Shown: one piece after another, positions 22,301 to 32,003 of the stretch
Position numbering within the stretch: position 1 is the first letter of the stretch
Layout of the letters: each line of letters begins with the position of its first letter
Assembly: GCA_963556145.1 (NCBI GenBank)
Contig: OY744472.1
Span: 1,798,001 to 1,862,000, forward strand
Source: Hygrocybe punicea
Lineage: Eukaryota > Basidiomycota > Agaricomycetes > Agaricales > Hygrophoraceae
DNA: 64,000 bases
Direction of reading: 5' to 3'
Position numbers and translations under genes: made by a program
The notes under the pieces: model-generated
The model's input: the letters and a program-made list of their open reading frames with translations, nothing else
Told to the model about the DNA's origin: nothing
Databases searched by the model: none

Positions 22301-25300
22301 CGCCACCGCACTGCCACCACCATTACCACCACCGGAACACACGTGTCAAATGCATGTGTTTTGCCAGGACAGGCCACAGCACCATGGCACCCACCTCGCG
22401 ATGAAGTGTGCCGGCACTGCGGACACTACCGAGGCAGAACGCATGTGTACAACGCATGCGTTTCGCCACCTCGCGAAGACGCTGGCCACGTCAACTGACG
22501 TGTGCCGATCTCTCACAAGGTCAGATGGAGTCACCGCAGGGCACCCCCTAATCCCACCTCGCGAAGACGCCGGCCATGTCAACCGATGTGCGCGGCTCTC
22601 TCACGAGGTCAGATGGAGTATCTGCAGGGCAGGGCAGGGCAGGGCACCCCATTCCCACCTCGTGAAGATGCCGGCCACGTCAATTGACGTGCGCGGCTCT
22701 CTCGCGAGGTGGAAGTTGTCTGGTTCAACGCGGACGCATTGGGATATCCAGACGAAGAGGCCCACGTATGGCTGAAGGCCGGTGCAAGGCCCCAGCACCC
22801 GAATTCCACCTCACAGACAGGCTGGCCACACATGGTCCATATACTGAATTTCTTGGGAGGGTATACTACATATTGTTATCATATTGTTGCACCAGTATTC
22901 AAAAAGCATTCAAAATCATAATGATCCAATATTTTGAAACAAAGTACATTACCAGTGTTGATTGACAATTTTACAGTACTTCTTCAATAACAAGACATTT
23001 ACTGAAATTATTGAAGTTTCAAATGTATACTGTACACGATTTATTTTGAAACTGAAAGTATTCATTCAGAAGTATTTATTGCTATTTTCATATATAATGA
23101 CATTTTGAAAAACAAATCTTTTAAAGAAGGAGGTCCTAGTAAAATGATAACTTGTGAAATACTGCACCAAATTACATAGTCTGAGAGGGACAGTTCGTCT
23201 ATGTTCTAAGGGCCATCTTTCCCTCTATTTACAATTTCGAAATATATGTTATATAAAAGGTTATAGGCAAATTGTTGATTTGAGTCATTGCAACTTGTAC
23301 AATGAATATGTTTACAAGAAATGCTTGGATTGACATGGTTGTAGAGAGAAAGTTGTTCTATTTTTCAAGGGCTACAAGGGCCCATACCGCATTTTCTTGT
23401 ATTTTGGACATTAGCAGATTATTGTAATGTTATTCATACAGAGGTTGCTTTTGTGTAATTCTCCTTCATAATTTTAAAGTACAGAAAGATGCAGTATGGG
23501 CCCTTGTAGCCCTTGAAAAATAGAACAACTTTCTCTCTACAACCATGTTAATCCAAGCATTTCTTGTAAACATATTCATTGTACAAGTTGCAATGACTCA
23601 AATCAACAATTTGCCTATAACCTTTTATATAACATATATTTTGAAATTGTAAATAGAGGAAAAGATGGCCCTTAGAACATAGACGAACTGTCCCTCTCAG
23701 ACTATGTAATTTGTGCAGTATTTCACAAGTTATCATTTTACTAGGACCTCCTTCTTTAAAAGATTTGTTTTTCAAAATGTCATTTAACAAACCACAAAAG
23801 ATATGGAAAAGCTTTCAAGAGATTCTTCTTTTCCAAAGACAAAACAAATTTTTCAAGAAATGGACCCGGCTTAGAAAAGTTCTTTGTCTTGGGACAAGAG
23901 GTATCCTTTTTCAAAGTAATTCACTTTGAAAAAGATGGGAAAAGTAGAAAAAAAGAAGAAAAGGCATCAAAGGTGAAAAGTGATCCAAGGTCATAAGGTC
24001 AAAAGTGGTAAGACAAGTAAAATGATTAATTGTAAAGGACCAACAAGTAAGCAAAGTGCTAAAGGAGTCAAAGTAATCCAAGTTTGAAAAGGTGGGAAAA
24101 AGTTGAAAAGGGTGAAAAGGTGTGCAAGGGATATTATGTAGTAAATATTTCCAAGTGACTCAAAGTGCCATAAGGTAGCAGAAGTTGTTAAAAAAGATGA
24201 AAAAAACCTCAGAAAAAAGTTCAAGAGGTTTCAAAAAAGGTCAAGAGCCTCCAAGGTGCGAAAAAAGGGCTTGTAATTTTCCTGATGAGATCTCTCCTCT
24301 GCATCTGCATCCCAGTCAGCCATTGTATGCACAGCCAATGATATAATAACAACTGATATCATGATCAGATTTTCTTCATAATACACTTGTTTAATTTTCA
24401 GCTCAGCCTCTCCTCTCACTCCTCTTTGTCTATTATACATGCTCTGCTCACTCACTGCCCTACAAGCTTCAGCCTGCCACATGCACAAGGGATTGGTTTA
24501 CTAGCAGCACACCCTCAATCCTCCCCCTCTTACCAGCCTCATCACCCAACAACTCCAGCTTTTTCCTCTCCCACTCCTTCTGTCTTTATAAGTGGAAACA
24601 ACTGCTTTATCTCCACCCTGCCACTGACCCCAAAGGACAATCAGCTCTGTGACTCTCAAAAGAATAAGCATGTACAATCTTATACTATGCTATAGCACCC
24701 ATGGTACCCATAGTGGCCATGACAAGGCCTTGAAATTTACAACTAGATGCTATCATCATTCAAAGTTTTCTATTACATACCTAGGGAAGGGGTGTCCCAA
24801 ATGCCCCCAGACACACCCTCTGCTGATATCTGATAGCAGCAGATGCTGTCTAGATAGTAGCCAAACATTGCTAAGGGATGTCCCATATGGCCCCCAAACA
24901 CCTCGTTTGTCAGGGATGTCCCATGGGACATGGGAGAAGACCACCACTAAATGTTGCCCCATGGGCTGTCCAAGCATATCAGACCAGGGACAATGGGATA
25001 TCCCAACCTGTCGGACCAGGGATGATCGCTTTGGCCCAGGGAGAACCAGTGGATTTCTCAACACGTAGTTACTTCAGTAGGAACGCTGAGATGTAACTAC
25101 ATGTTGAGAAATTTGGGCAGCATGAAGTGGTCAACCAGAGTCTACAAGTCACATGCATGTAGCTATACAGCTATCATATGTTGTATATGATGGCTACTAA
25201 CATTCCATTGACTAATAACCACACTATCATTGTGGCCACAGCAAAAAAGAAATTTCAAAAAAATATCCAAAAATTAGTTTGGGAAATCCCAAATGACCCC

Positions 25301-26153
25301 CTGGCACCAGGGATGTCCCATGTCCCTGGGACATCCCATTGTCCCAATGCTTTGGACCAGGGACAGCCCAGGGACAGCCCAGGGAAATGGACATTAGCCC
25401 TGGGCCAGACCTGTTGTTTCTCAACATGTAGAAGTGACATACGACCCATTCAGTTACATCTACAAGTTTAGGAAATCGGGTGGCCTGAAGTGGACATGTC
25501 TAACATATGACCAAGTATTCGATTTCCAACTCACATGAATGTTTCGTTGCCGTCGTTGTGCTCATCGTGTGATTGATGCTGGTTTGACTTTGTCTTCTTC
25601 GATGGAGAAGAGAATTTACTATATAAAATGATTAAAGAATACACAAATATAAAAACATTATTTAGAGCTACTGACCTATCATCATCTTCCTCTGAAGCAT
25701 GCCGCTTTTTCCCACTGAATATAAAGAATATTAGATCGCATGAACAGTATAAATTGAACTTGCAAACCTTGCTCTATTGGTGGTCTTCCTGGACCGCCTA
25801 TATTACTAAAGTAAATCAATTGTATCTGAAAATACAATTGATGAGACACACCTCAGAGATGAGACAGGTTTGGCAATGCTAGCGACGCTATGAACACTAA
25901 TAACGTCTTCGTCTTTGGAGTTGGCAATACTACTGGCGGTTTAGTCATGGTGGATGAATCAGAATGTTGGAATAGACACATACACTTCTTCATCGACAGG
26001 CTTGGTGGTGGTGATCTTCTTACCCTTCCTAGAAATAACAGTATGGCCTCTGTTAGGACGCACAGCAACACATGAAAACAAATATACATATGAAACGGCA
26101 CTTGATCGAGCTTTGGAGTGAGTCTTCACATTCACGGACTTCTTAGGGGCCAT
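19326..26153 (-). CDS. Multi-exon gene of unknown function split by a 5.1-kb transposon in an intron (orphan gene A)
   Basis: On the minus strand the start MAPKKSVNVKTHSKARS is followed by short exons with GT-AG introns of about 45-60 nt: IANSKDEDVISVHSVASIAKP, IGGPGRPPIEQ, GKKRHASEEDDD, SSPSKKTKSNQHQSHDEHN, then (after the intron holding the element at 20352-25490) SDISIKTLKAISSKV, SPNTDESDIGTRDPQ, SSAIGNGNPQYSNVISNIRK and a larger exon with VTFVRSGKYANLSHDDPANI and GALLSGEWERYVGAIGVV, ending AGC/A-junction and PSYQKTALSFHDIG. The N-terminal half is basic and acidic (nuclear-like); the C-terminal half is globular. Without the element the host intron would be about 85 nt, GTGAGT...GATCAG, so the frame is preserved if splicing tolerates the insertion. 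Function unknown. Confidence 0.55.
22205..22250. repeat. GC-rich hairpin module with donor-like GTATG
   Basis: AGCAGCAGGGGGTGGTGC pairs with the following CCACCCCTGCTGCT and is followed by GGTATGTTTTT. The same arrangement appears at 48700-48735, 54653-54690 and 55576-55622. Confidence 0.65.
22466..22712. repeat. Three tandem copies of the shared palindromic core
   Basis: Each unit reads CCTCG(C/T)GAAGA(C/T)G, then (C/T)GGCCA(C/T)GTCAA, a centre around TTGACGTG, a GCGGCTCTCTC-like right arm and (A/G)CGAGGT or CAAGGT. Centres lie at 22487-22502, 22575-22590 and 22676-22691. Units are separated by CAGATGGAGT and short GGGCA repeats. Confidence 0.8.
23096..23784. mobile_element. Fold-back element, 689 bp with about 300-bp arms
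   Basis: The left arm starts AATGACATTTTGAAAAACAA; the right arm is its near-perfect inverse ending at 23784. A short unpaired spacer lies near 23405-23480. The arms contain GTTGTAGAGAGAAAGTTG, TTTTTCAAGGGCTA and ATACCGCATTTTC, aligning with the arms of the element at 616-921. Open frames in the arms (for example about 80 residues at 23548-23790) mirror each other and are not supported as genes. The near identity of the arms argues for recent formation or gene conversion. Confidence 0.85.
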
Positions 26154-27120
26154 TGCAAAGATAAGAGCTTTAGGGTGAGGAATGAATCTGTGCGAGATAT
26201 CGTAGATGAATGAAGGGTCAGATGTGGACGATACCATTGTGCTCTCATCGCTATTTACGTACACTGAGACAGATCAAATACAATAAAGAACTTGTTTATG
26301 GAGATCACACCGGCAGGTATGAAAACTACATCTGCTGATGGTTTGAAGGAGAACTATTCGGATCATAGCGCCATAAAAATGAAAAAAAATCGGGGACATT
26401 CGACCAGCTGTTACACTCAGCATCATCCAACAACATGGATATGGATTACTGGTATGGAGAATAATCAAACACTAAGTCTAATTAGGATTTTGGAATGTAG
26501 AACAGCTGTCAACCACATGGAACTGATCATAAGATCATAACACAGCCAAATCGGAAACCAAAATTTATGTGACATATATACTCATTTCCAAACAAATACA
26601 AACATCAGATCAACTATACTGACAGTTGCATCGGAAACAAATCATTCTGAATGGATAGGGGTTTCCTTTTAATACTGTACAATAAGGAGGTCAAGCATTA
26701 CAATAGCTGTCAATGTATATCCTGTTCTATAAAATGGAGAAAAACAATAAGAATCTATTGAGAAGATCTGCAACACAGAATGCAAACACCATACAGACAT
26801 CACAAGTTCATGGAGGATGAACATGATGCACTGCCATAATCTCGATGACGATCGAAAACGATTCATGATAAAACAATCGAAAATTGCATTTGAATTATAA
26901 ATCCCACTTCCACTTTGCAAATGGACACCTATTACGATTTCAAAAGTGCATGTCAGTCCATATACCACTGAAGGCATTCATATATTCAACTCTACTTTAC
27001 AGCTGAACATTTAAGTAATCTCATATCGACACAGATGAACAATGATGACAGTCAACTTACCAATGCTACAAATGTATGTTCAAATTTTACGATGTATGCT
27101 GTGTTTCATTACATTTGCAG

Positions 27121-28525
27121 ATTTCGAATATCAATGTAGTTCATAATGACTCACTGAATTGCTGGAAACTTACACGGCCGAGTACTGATACCACCGAGCA
27201 TGAAGAACTTGTCTTAACCTTACAGGCGATATTGGTGGCCAAAGACCCTACCACCAATCACCAGCAGGTATATTGTTCCATCACATAAATTGTAAACAAT
27301 TGATATTCATATATTTTCCAGACCACCCAAACGTCAAACACCATTTCTTCGTCAGAGCATCCTTATCACAGGTCTCAACATACCACTGTTCGAATCGTAC
27401 CTTGACAACCTCCGCATCTTACACCAGAAACTGGCCCGTACTTTCCAGAACGTGCAATGCTGGACTTCACGTCATCCACCTATATCGAATACACTGCATT
27501 ATCTATTGGCACCCGATACTTCACGATCACCGACATGACAAAGTTTCATACCATATTCCATTCGAACACAACGTCAATCCCAAAGGTATCCTGTCATCCA
27601 TGAGCAATACTCGATACTTCCATGGGACAGATAATGAGGTCCTTTATTTCAAGTTAACATCAGACGGAGGCTGGCATTGGTGAGTGCTCAGCACAACAAT
27701 AGTTTGACCATTGATAATGATATAGATGACAGCTTTGTACCTGCCAGTCTGACTTGCTTCAGGATTGGTGACATTGTAGAAGTCCAGATGATGGTATCGG
27801 CGGTTTCAGTCAAGAACAACAAATTTAAGATGATACTCAATCTGCGCTCATTAGCGCTGGGTCAACAGCGAGTTTACCAAGGTACCAGACATATCTAATA
27901 ATTCAATGAATAATAACTAATGTACATCCAGAATGTGACGNNNNNNNNNNNNNNNNNNNNNNNNNNNNNNNNNNNNNNNNNNNNNNNNNNNNNNNNNNNN
28001 NNNNNNNNNNNNNNNNNNNNNNNNNNNNNNNNNNNNNNNNNNNNNNNNNNNNNNNNNNNNNNNNNNNNNNNNNNNNNNNNNNNNNNNNNNNNNNNNNNNN
28101 NNNNNNNNNNNNNNNNNNNNNNNNNNNNNNNNNNNNNNNNTCCCCTCATCCCTCTCCAGGTGCACAACCAACTTTCAGGCCCCATTTCTCAAGTATGGGC
28201 ACAATCAAAATTTGGGCCTTGTCACCCTCTCGGAGAACATTTCTGGTGCATCACGGGGAGATACCAAGCTGGAATTGGGCCGAAATAACCCAGGTATGTC
28301 CTCCCCAGATGCCCATGTAGTTTTTGTGCTGAATCACTTGAATTTTCACCATAGGAAAACCAGATGTCACCCAACGCCGCCCTGACGCTGTGAGCGTATC
28401 TGCATTACCTAGTGGAGAGATGTTGTCCAGGAACTATATGGAACCTTTCATGGTATGTCTACCCCAGGTGCATGCGTCGCCATAAGCTGACCACACTCAG
28501 TACTCGGCTTTACAGGCGGCTTGGA
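27121..28525 (+). CDS. Multi-exon gene of unknown function, partly in an assembly gap (orphan gene B)
   Basis: Plus-strand exons begin after a TTTGCAG acceptor: ISNINVVHNDSLNCWKL to TTNHQQ, a 54-nt intron, then LNIPLFESYLDNLRILHQKLART, DFTSSTYIEYTALSIGTRYF with ITDMTKFHTIF, GILSSMSNTRYFHG to DGGW, an intron, and FVPASLTCFRIGDIVEVQMM with FKMILNLRSLALG. After the 200-N gap the frame resumes with PSPGAQPTFRPHFSSMG, SPSRRTFLVHHGEIPSW and KPDVTQRRPDAVSVSALPSGE, ending soon after MEPFM. The 'RIGDIVEVQ' block is shared, in my recollection, by many Agaricomycete orphan proteins found near transposons; its function is unknown. The last part (28141-28624) is duplicated in inverse orientation at 34711-35199. 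The 5' start is not resolved. Confidence 0.55.
27941..28140. other. Assembly gap (200 N)
   Basis: Exactly 200 N, a conventional scaffold-gap length, immediately left of one arm of the inverted duplication. Confidence 0.99.
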
Positions 28526-28624
28526 ACCTCTGTACTACACTATCCACCTCTGGCCATTTTTCTCGACATCTATCTGTTCGGTTTGTGCACAGCTAGTCTA
28601 TTATTTGTATACGAGACCTGTATG
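28141..28624 (+). repeat. Inverted duplication, arm 1 (3' end of orphan gene B)
   Basis: The sequence matches the reverse complement of 34711-35199 with few differences. It covers the exons ending AEITQ and MEPFM plus downstream DNA up to GAGAC(A/C)TGTA. It abuts the N gap, so the true left limit is hidden. Confidence 0.85.
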
Positions 28625-28728
28625 ATGTAGTTTTTACCTGAATAATGATCCCTTTGCTGTTGAACTTGACACTGCCACATTAGGTATCCAAAGCCAATGT
28701 TGATCTTCTGAAACGACTCCGAATCACT

Positions 28729-29919
28729 ATGCCGCGAGGCAAACGAATCTCTGAAGACCTACGCTGGGCAATTGTTCGGATGGCACCCTGTGAAGATCTC
28801 GACAAAATCGCCGCTTACACTGGCATAAGCCGACGACAAGTCCTCAGGATTCTGGCTCAACATCGCTCAACTGGCCAAGTTTCTAAGCCATTGGTGGACC
28901 AGCGGCTGATCGGAAGGCGTCATCATTTGACCTCTGAGGAGGTTTCAGTATGTCATCGCTTGAGATTGTTGATGTATTGACCAAAATTCCCATCAGTTCC
29001 TCCAAGGTTGTATCAATGATAACTGTGACGCGTACCTCGAAGAACTTCGCGACCAGCTCCAGCTGAGCACCCAGAAATCAGTATCCTTATCCACGATATG
29101 GAGAGCCTTGCACCGTAGTGGGCATACTATGAAAAAGGTCGGTTTCCTTTGTTTTTAGCTATTCTAACTGACGATTTTGATAATTCCACACAGCTGACGA
29201 AGGTAGCTATTGAGAGGAGCGCTCTGCTGCGTGCCGAATATATACAAAGGGTTGGCCTTCAGTATCAAGCCGAGCAGCTAGTATTTGTAGACGAGAGTGC
29301 CTGTGATCGGCGCACAACGTACCGGGGCCGCGCTTGGGCGATTCGGGGCCAGCGTGCTGTCAGAAAAGCCTTTTTCATTCGGGGCAAACGGTATTTTGTT
29401 TCTTTATCTATTCAAGATCAGTAGCTGATACCAGTGATTCAAGATATTCCATACTTCCTGCCATTTCCCTTGATGGGATATTGACCGTGAAGATTGTCGA
29501 AGGGTCATTCAACATGTCTCGCTTCGCCGAATTCATCGAAGAGCTGCTCGAGCGGATGAATCCTTTTCCTGAGGTCAACTCCATCATTGTAATGGATAAC
29601 TGCCGCATCCACAAGTCCAATCTAATTGCCGAAATGATCGAGGAAAGGTATGTCATTGATCCTGCTTCCTTGCAGGTACTCATTGGATTATAGGGGTATG
29701 CGAATCGAATTTCTCCCCCCATACTCACCGGATTTCAACCTGATTGAACTGGCGTTCTCGGCAATCAAGTCCGACATCAGGCGGAAGGGCAACATAGTGC
29801 ATGCAGTGATGGAAACACCTGACCAGCAGGCTGAGGTCTTTTGCCAACTGTGGGAATCGGTGCACACAGTGACAGCAGACGATGCGGAGGCTTTCTATCA
29901 TCACTGTGGATATTTGTAG
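28729..29919 (+). CDS. Tc1/mariner (IS630-Tc1) transposase, DD34E, four introns
   Basis: The spliced gene has five exons: 28729-28947, 28997-29137, 29194-29390, 29444-29647 and 29694-29919. All junctions are GT-AG and keep frame, giving 328 residues. The N-terminus is a helix-turn-helix DNA-binding part (MAPCEDLDKIAAYTGISRRQVLRIL, shown here in two runs: MAPCEDLDKIAAYTG and ISRRQVLRIL). The DDE core has D153 in FVDESACDR, D237 in IVMDNCRIH, and E272 in LPPYSPDFNLIELAF, with 34 residues between the second D and the E, the Tc1-type spacing. The enzyme excises and inserts the element at TA sites. No stop or frameshift was seen, so it may be functional. I did not identify terminal inverted repeats. 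It lies between orphan genes B and E, inside the region flanked by the inverted duplication. Confidence 0.88.
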
Positions 29920-30165
29920 CTACATCTGGCAAGACTGATGGAGGAATATTTTGTTGTACTGTGTAATTGTGCAATTATCAATGTCTTTTCTTTGACATCT
30001 GTTGAGGGACTTCATTGCTTTGTAACCTTTGTGGAGGGTTGAGACCTTCATCAGAAAATCCTTGTTTTGTTTGGGTAAAATTGTACATTGATAAGGATTA
30101 TTGAATATGGCCTGTGGAGCTGGACCCTAGTTTGCTTGTTAAGGGGAGGAGCCAGGCACAAGTAT

Positions 30166-30870
30166 CAAAGGGCATCACTGCCATTCTTTTTCAGGGAAAA
30201 TGAGTTGGCACCAAGGCCTACCAGCAATACAACAACCAGCTCATCAATGGGAGTTAGTATTCCCTGCTTTGAGTGAAGTAATAGGGGGTTTCACGCATCC
30301 CCAACTCGGCCCCAACTTTGGTCCGACTTCAAACCCAACTTGAGGTCCTTTTTGGGCAATTTTTTGTCAAGTTGGGGCACAAGTTGGGGCACGAAGTTTG
30401 AAACGAAGTTGTACTCGGGAGCACGATTTCAATCCCCAACTTCATGTGTCCCAACTTCAGCCCCAACTCGACCAGAATTGCCCAAACGAGACTCCGCAAC
30501 TCGGCGAGTTGGGGCAAAGTTGAGGCAAAGTTGAGGCTTGAGTTGGGGTCGAGTTGGGGATGCGTGAAACCCCCTAATGGTCTATGATGGCAACACAGGA
30601 TGTTCAAAGGGCATCACTGCTGTTCATAGAAAAGGAGTTGGCACCAAGGCCTACCAACAGTACAACAACCAGCTCATCAATGGGGGTTAGTATTGCCTGC
30701 GTTGAGCCAAGTAATGGTGCATGATCACAATACAGGATCGTCAAAGGGCATCACTGCCAGTCGTAGGAACGGAGTTGGCACCAAGGCCAACCAACAGTAC
30801 AACAACCAGCTCATCAATGGGAGTTAGTATTGCTTCCTTTGAGTCAAGTGATGGTCCACGATGATATCTT
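30166..30870. repeat. Three diverged tandem units of about 130-140 bp
   Basis: Units begin AAAGGGCATCACTGC and contain GAGTTGGCACCAAGGCC, AACAACCAGCTCATCAATGG and GTTAGTATT, then GAG-CAAGTAATGG. The first is interrupted by the MITE at 30283-30575. No gene is seen in 29920-31190 apart from these repeats. Confidence 0.75.
30283..30575. mobile_element. MITE with CCCCAACTT private motif, 293 bp
   Basis: Terminal inverted repeats AGGGGGTTTCACGCATCCCC run at both ends, followed inward by repeated CCCAACTT/AAGTTGGGG words. The neighbouring tandem units give the empty site AAGTAATGG, while the filled site reads AAGTAAT and AATGG around the element. This implies a 3-bp AAT duplication, or a similar short one if the ends are placed differently. 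Confidence 0.8.
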
Positions 30871-31499
30871 TGGTCTCTTCCATTGGCCCAGCTACTTTTC
30901 CACCTTGCATCATTTTATGTTTTGCCTGGTCTTCCTCTCTTCACTTCGCAGTCAGCTAATTGCCTCTGCTTATGACTTGTGGCCTTACCAATTTTCATAT
31001 TCAACCGACACACACTGTCCCATCTACATTGAAATTTCATCCACCCTGCTCATCTCAGTGCAACTCAGTCTCCCATCATTCATGTTGTACCACCCCCTGC
31101 TGCTGTAGTCACCAATCATGAAACCCCAGCCCCTTGGTCCATTTCTATGTGTCCTTCATTTATCACCTATTTTAATCCTGCTCTTACATAAAGGAATTGA
31201 GACAAGGTGATAGGCAAAAAAATCACAGAGGAACACCCAATCCTGCTGCTGACCTTGATCGAGATGGTGGTTCACCCCTCCAAACTTCCTGTATCACTCA
31301 TTGCCAGGATGGCAAGATCTACACCACTAGCAATGCACCTGCAGTGGTGTGAATGTTCCTCAATTGGTTTTTGTTGTAATACCTGCTTTCCCTCTACTCA
31401 GTCAGCCAGACTTGACTAAGATCACCATTTAGTTACAGTGAGGTCGTGGGTGATCATGGCCCAACATCTCACGCACGGACCCCTCATCACGTCACAAAC

Positions 31500-31835
31500 A
31501 CAAATGGTCAACAGCTAATAACTTGAGGTAGCTGTAGCTGGTAGCTGGTCATCAGCCTTAGCTTAGCCAGACCTCGGCTAAGCTAAAACTGGCTAGGCTA
31601 CTGGCTACTTGCCTTAGCTGTGGTAATACTAGAGCTGGATGTATTATTCCAGGTACTTTGTAATTCAAGGGACCCATCATTGATGCCAACTTGTAAGGCT
31701 CCAGGTAAGAATTCCCCACCCAGGTCAGTGACATCAACACAGTAGTTGTGTTCAAATTGTTTGTCCAATAATCCATAGGTCTTAACATATTTATGCTCTA
31801 TGAACACTCCATCCATTCCATCCTCACCATACATA
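31500..31835. repeat. AGCTTAGC-type private-motif segment beside an unrecognised coding remnant
   Basis: TAGCTG/CTTAGC/GGCTA words repeat at 31525-31622, and the right edge reads GGTAATACTA, resembling an inverse TAGT-type end. To the right, a minus-strand frame (31598-31834) contains MDGVFIEHKYVKTYGLLDKQ and FLPGALQVGINDGSLELQS, which look like protein but fit no family I know. Confidence 0.4.
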
Positions 31836-32003
31836 AGGCAAGCTGCCCCATGATTGCCAAGATATATTTAATTTTCAATGATCCCAACTTTCTGCATTCT
31901 GAGAAACCAAACAGCAACACTATATTGATAACTACAAGTCTGTTGAAGACATTGTAGGACTATCTACACACATACTAGAAAGAAAATGTTTCACTACTGC
32001 CCA

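Larger units (their letters stand above)
21185..24288. mobile_element. Nested element with AAGGTGC-type subterminal motif
   Basis: The ends are TCATCAGGAAAATTACA (21185) and its inverse TGTAATTTTCCTGATGA (24288), followed inward on both sides by AAAAGGTGC/AAGGTC words. Near the left end is a large palindrome (21275-21510) centred about 21395, with arms such as AAAGTGACCTGGCTTAG paired with CTAAGCCGGGTCACTTT. It contains a GC-rich hairpin, three palindromic cores and a fold-back element (23096-23784). No transposase is visible. It splits the GGGACATCCC array of the outer element, so it arrived later. Confidence 0.65.
20352..25490. mobile_element. Large transposon with about 340-bp inverted terminal repeats (GGGACATCCC motif)
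   Basis: The left end CACTTCAGGCCACCCGATTT and the right end, its reverse complement, begin inverted repeats that match almost base for base over 20352-20692 and 25149-25490, including GTAGATGTAACTGAATGGG and a long GGGATGTCCC-rich part. Further GGGACATCCC arrays lie just inside (21010-21180 and 24786-25060). No transposase was found inside. The interior is occupied by a second element (21185-24288) and a fold-back. Flanks show only an imperfect 25-bp similarity, so the target duplication is unresolved. The element lies inside an intron of orphan gene A. A partial extra copy of the terminal sequence (ACATGTTGAGAAA) sits at 25085-25130. Confidence 0.8.

Noticed and set aside
20325..25520. Imperfect 25-bp similarity of the flanks (GACATG...CATATGA...AGTAT) as target duplication
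   Set aside because: Too many gaps and mismatches for a young-looking element with near-identical ends; left unresolved.
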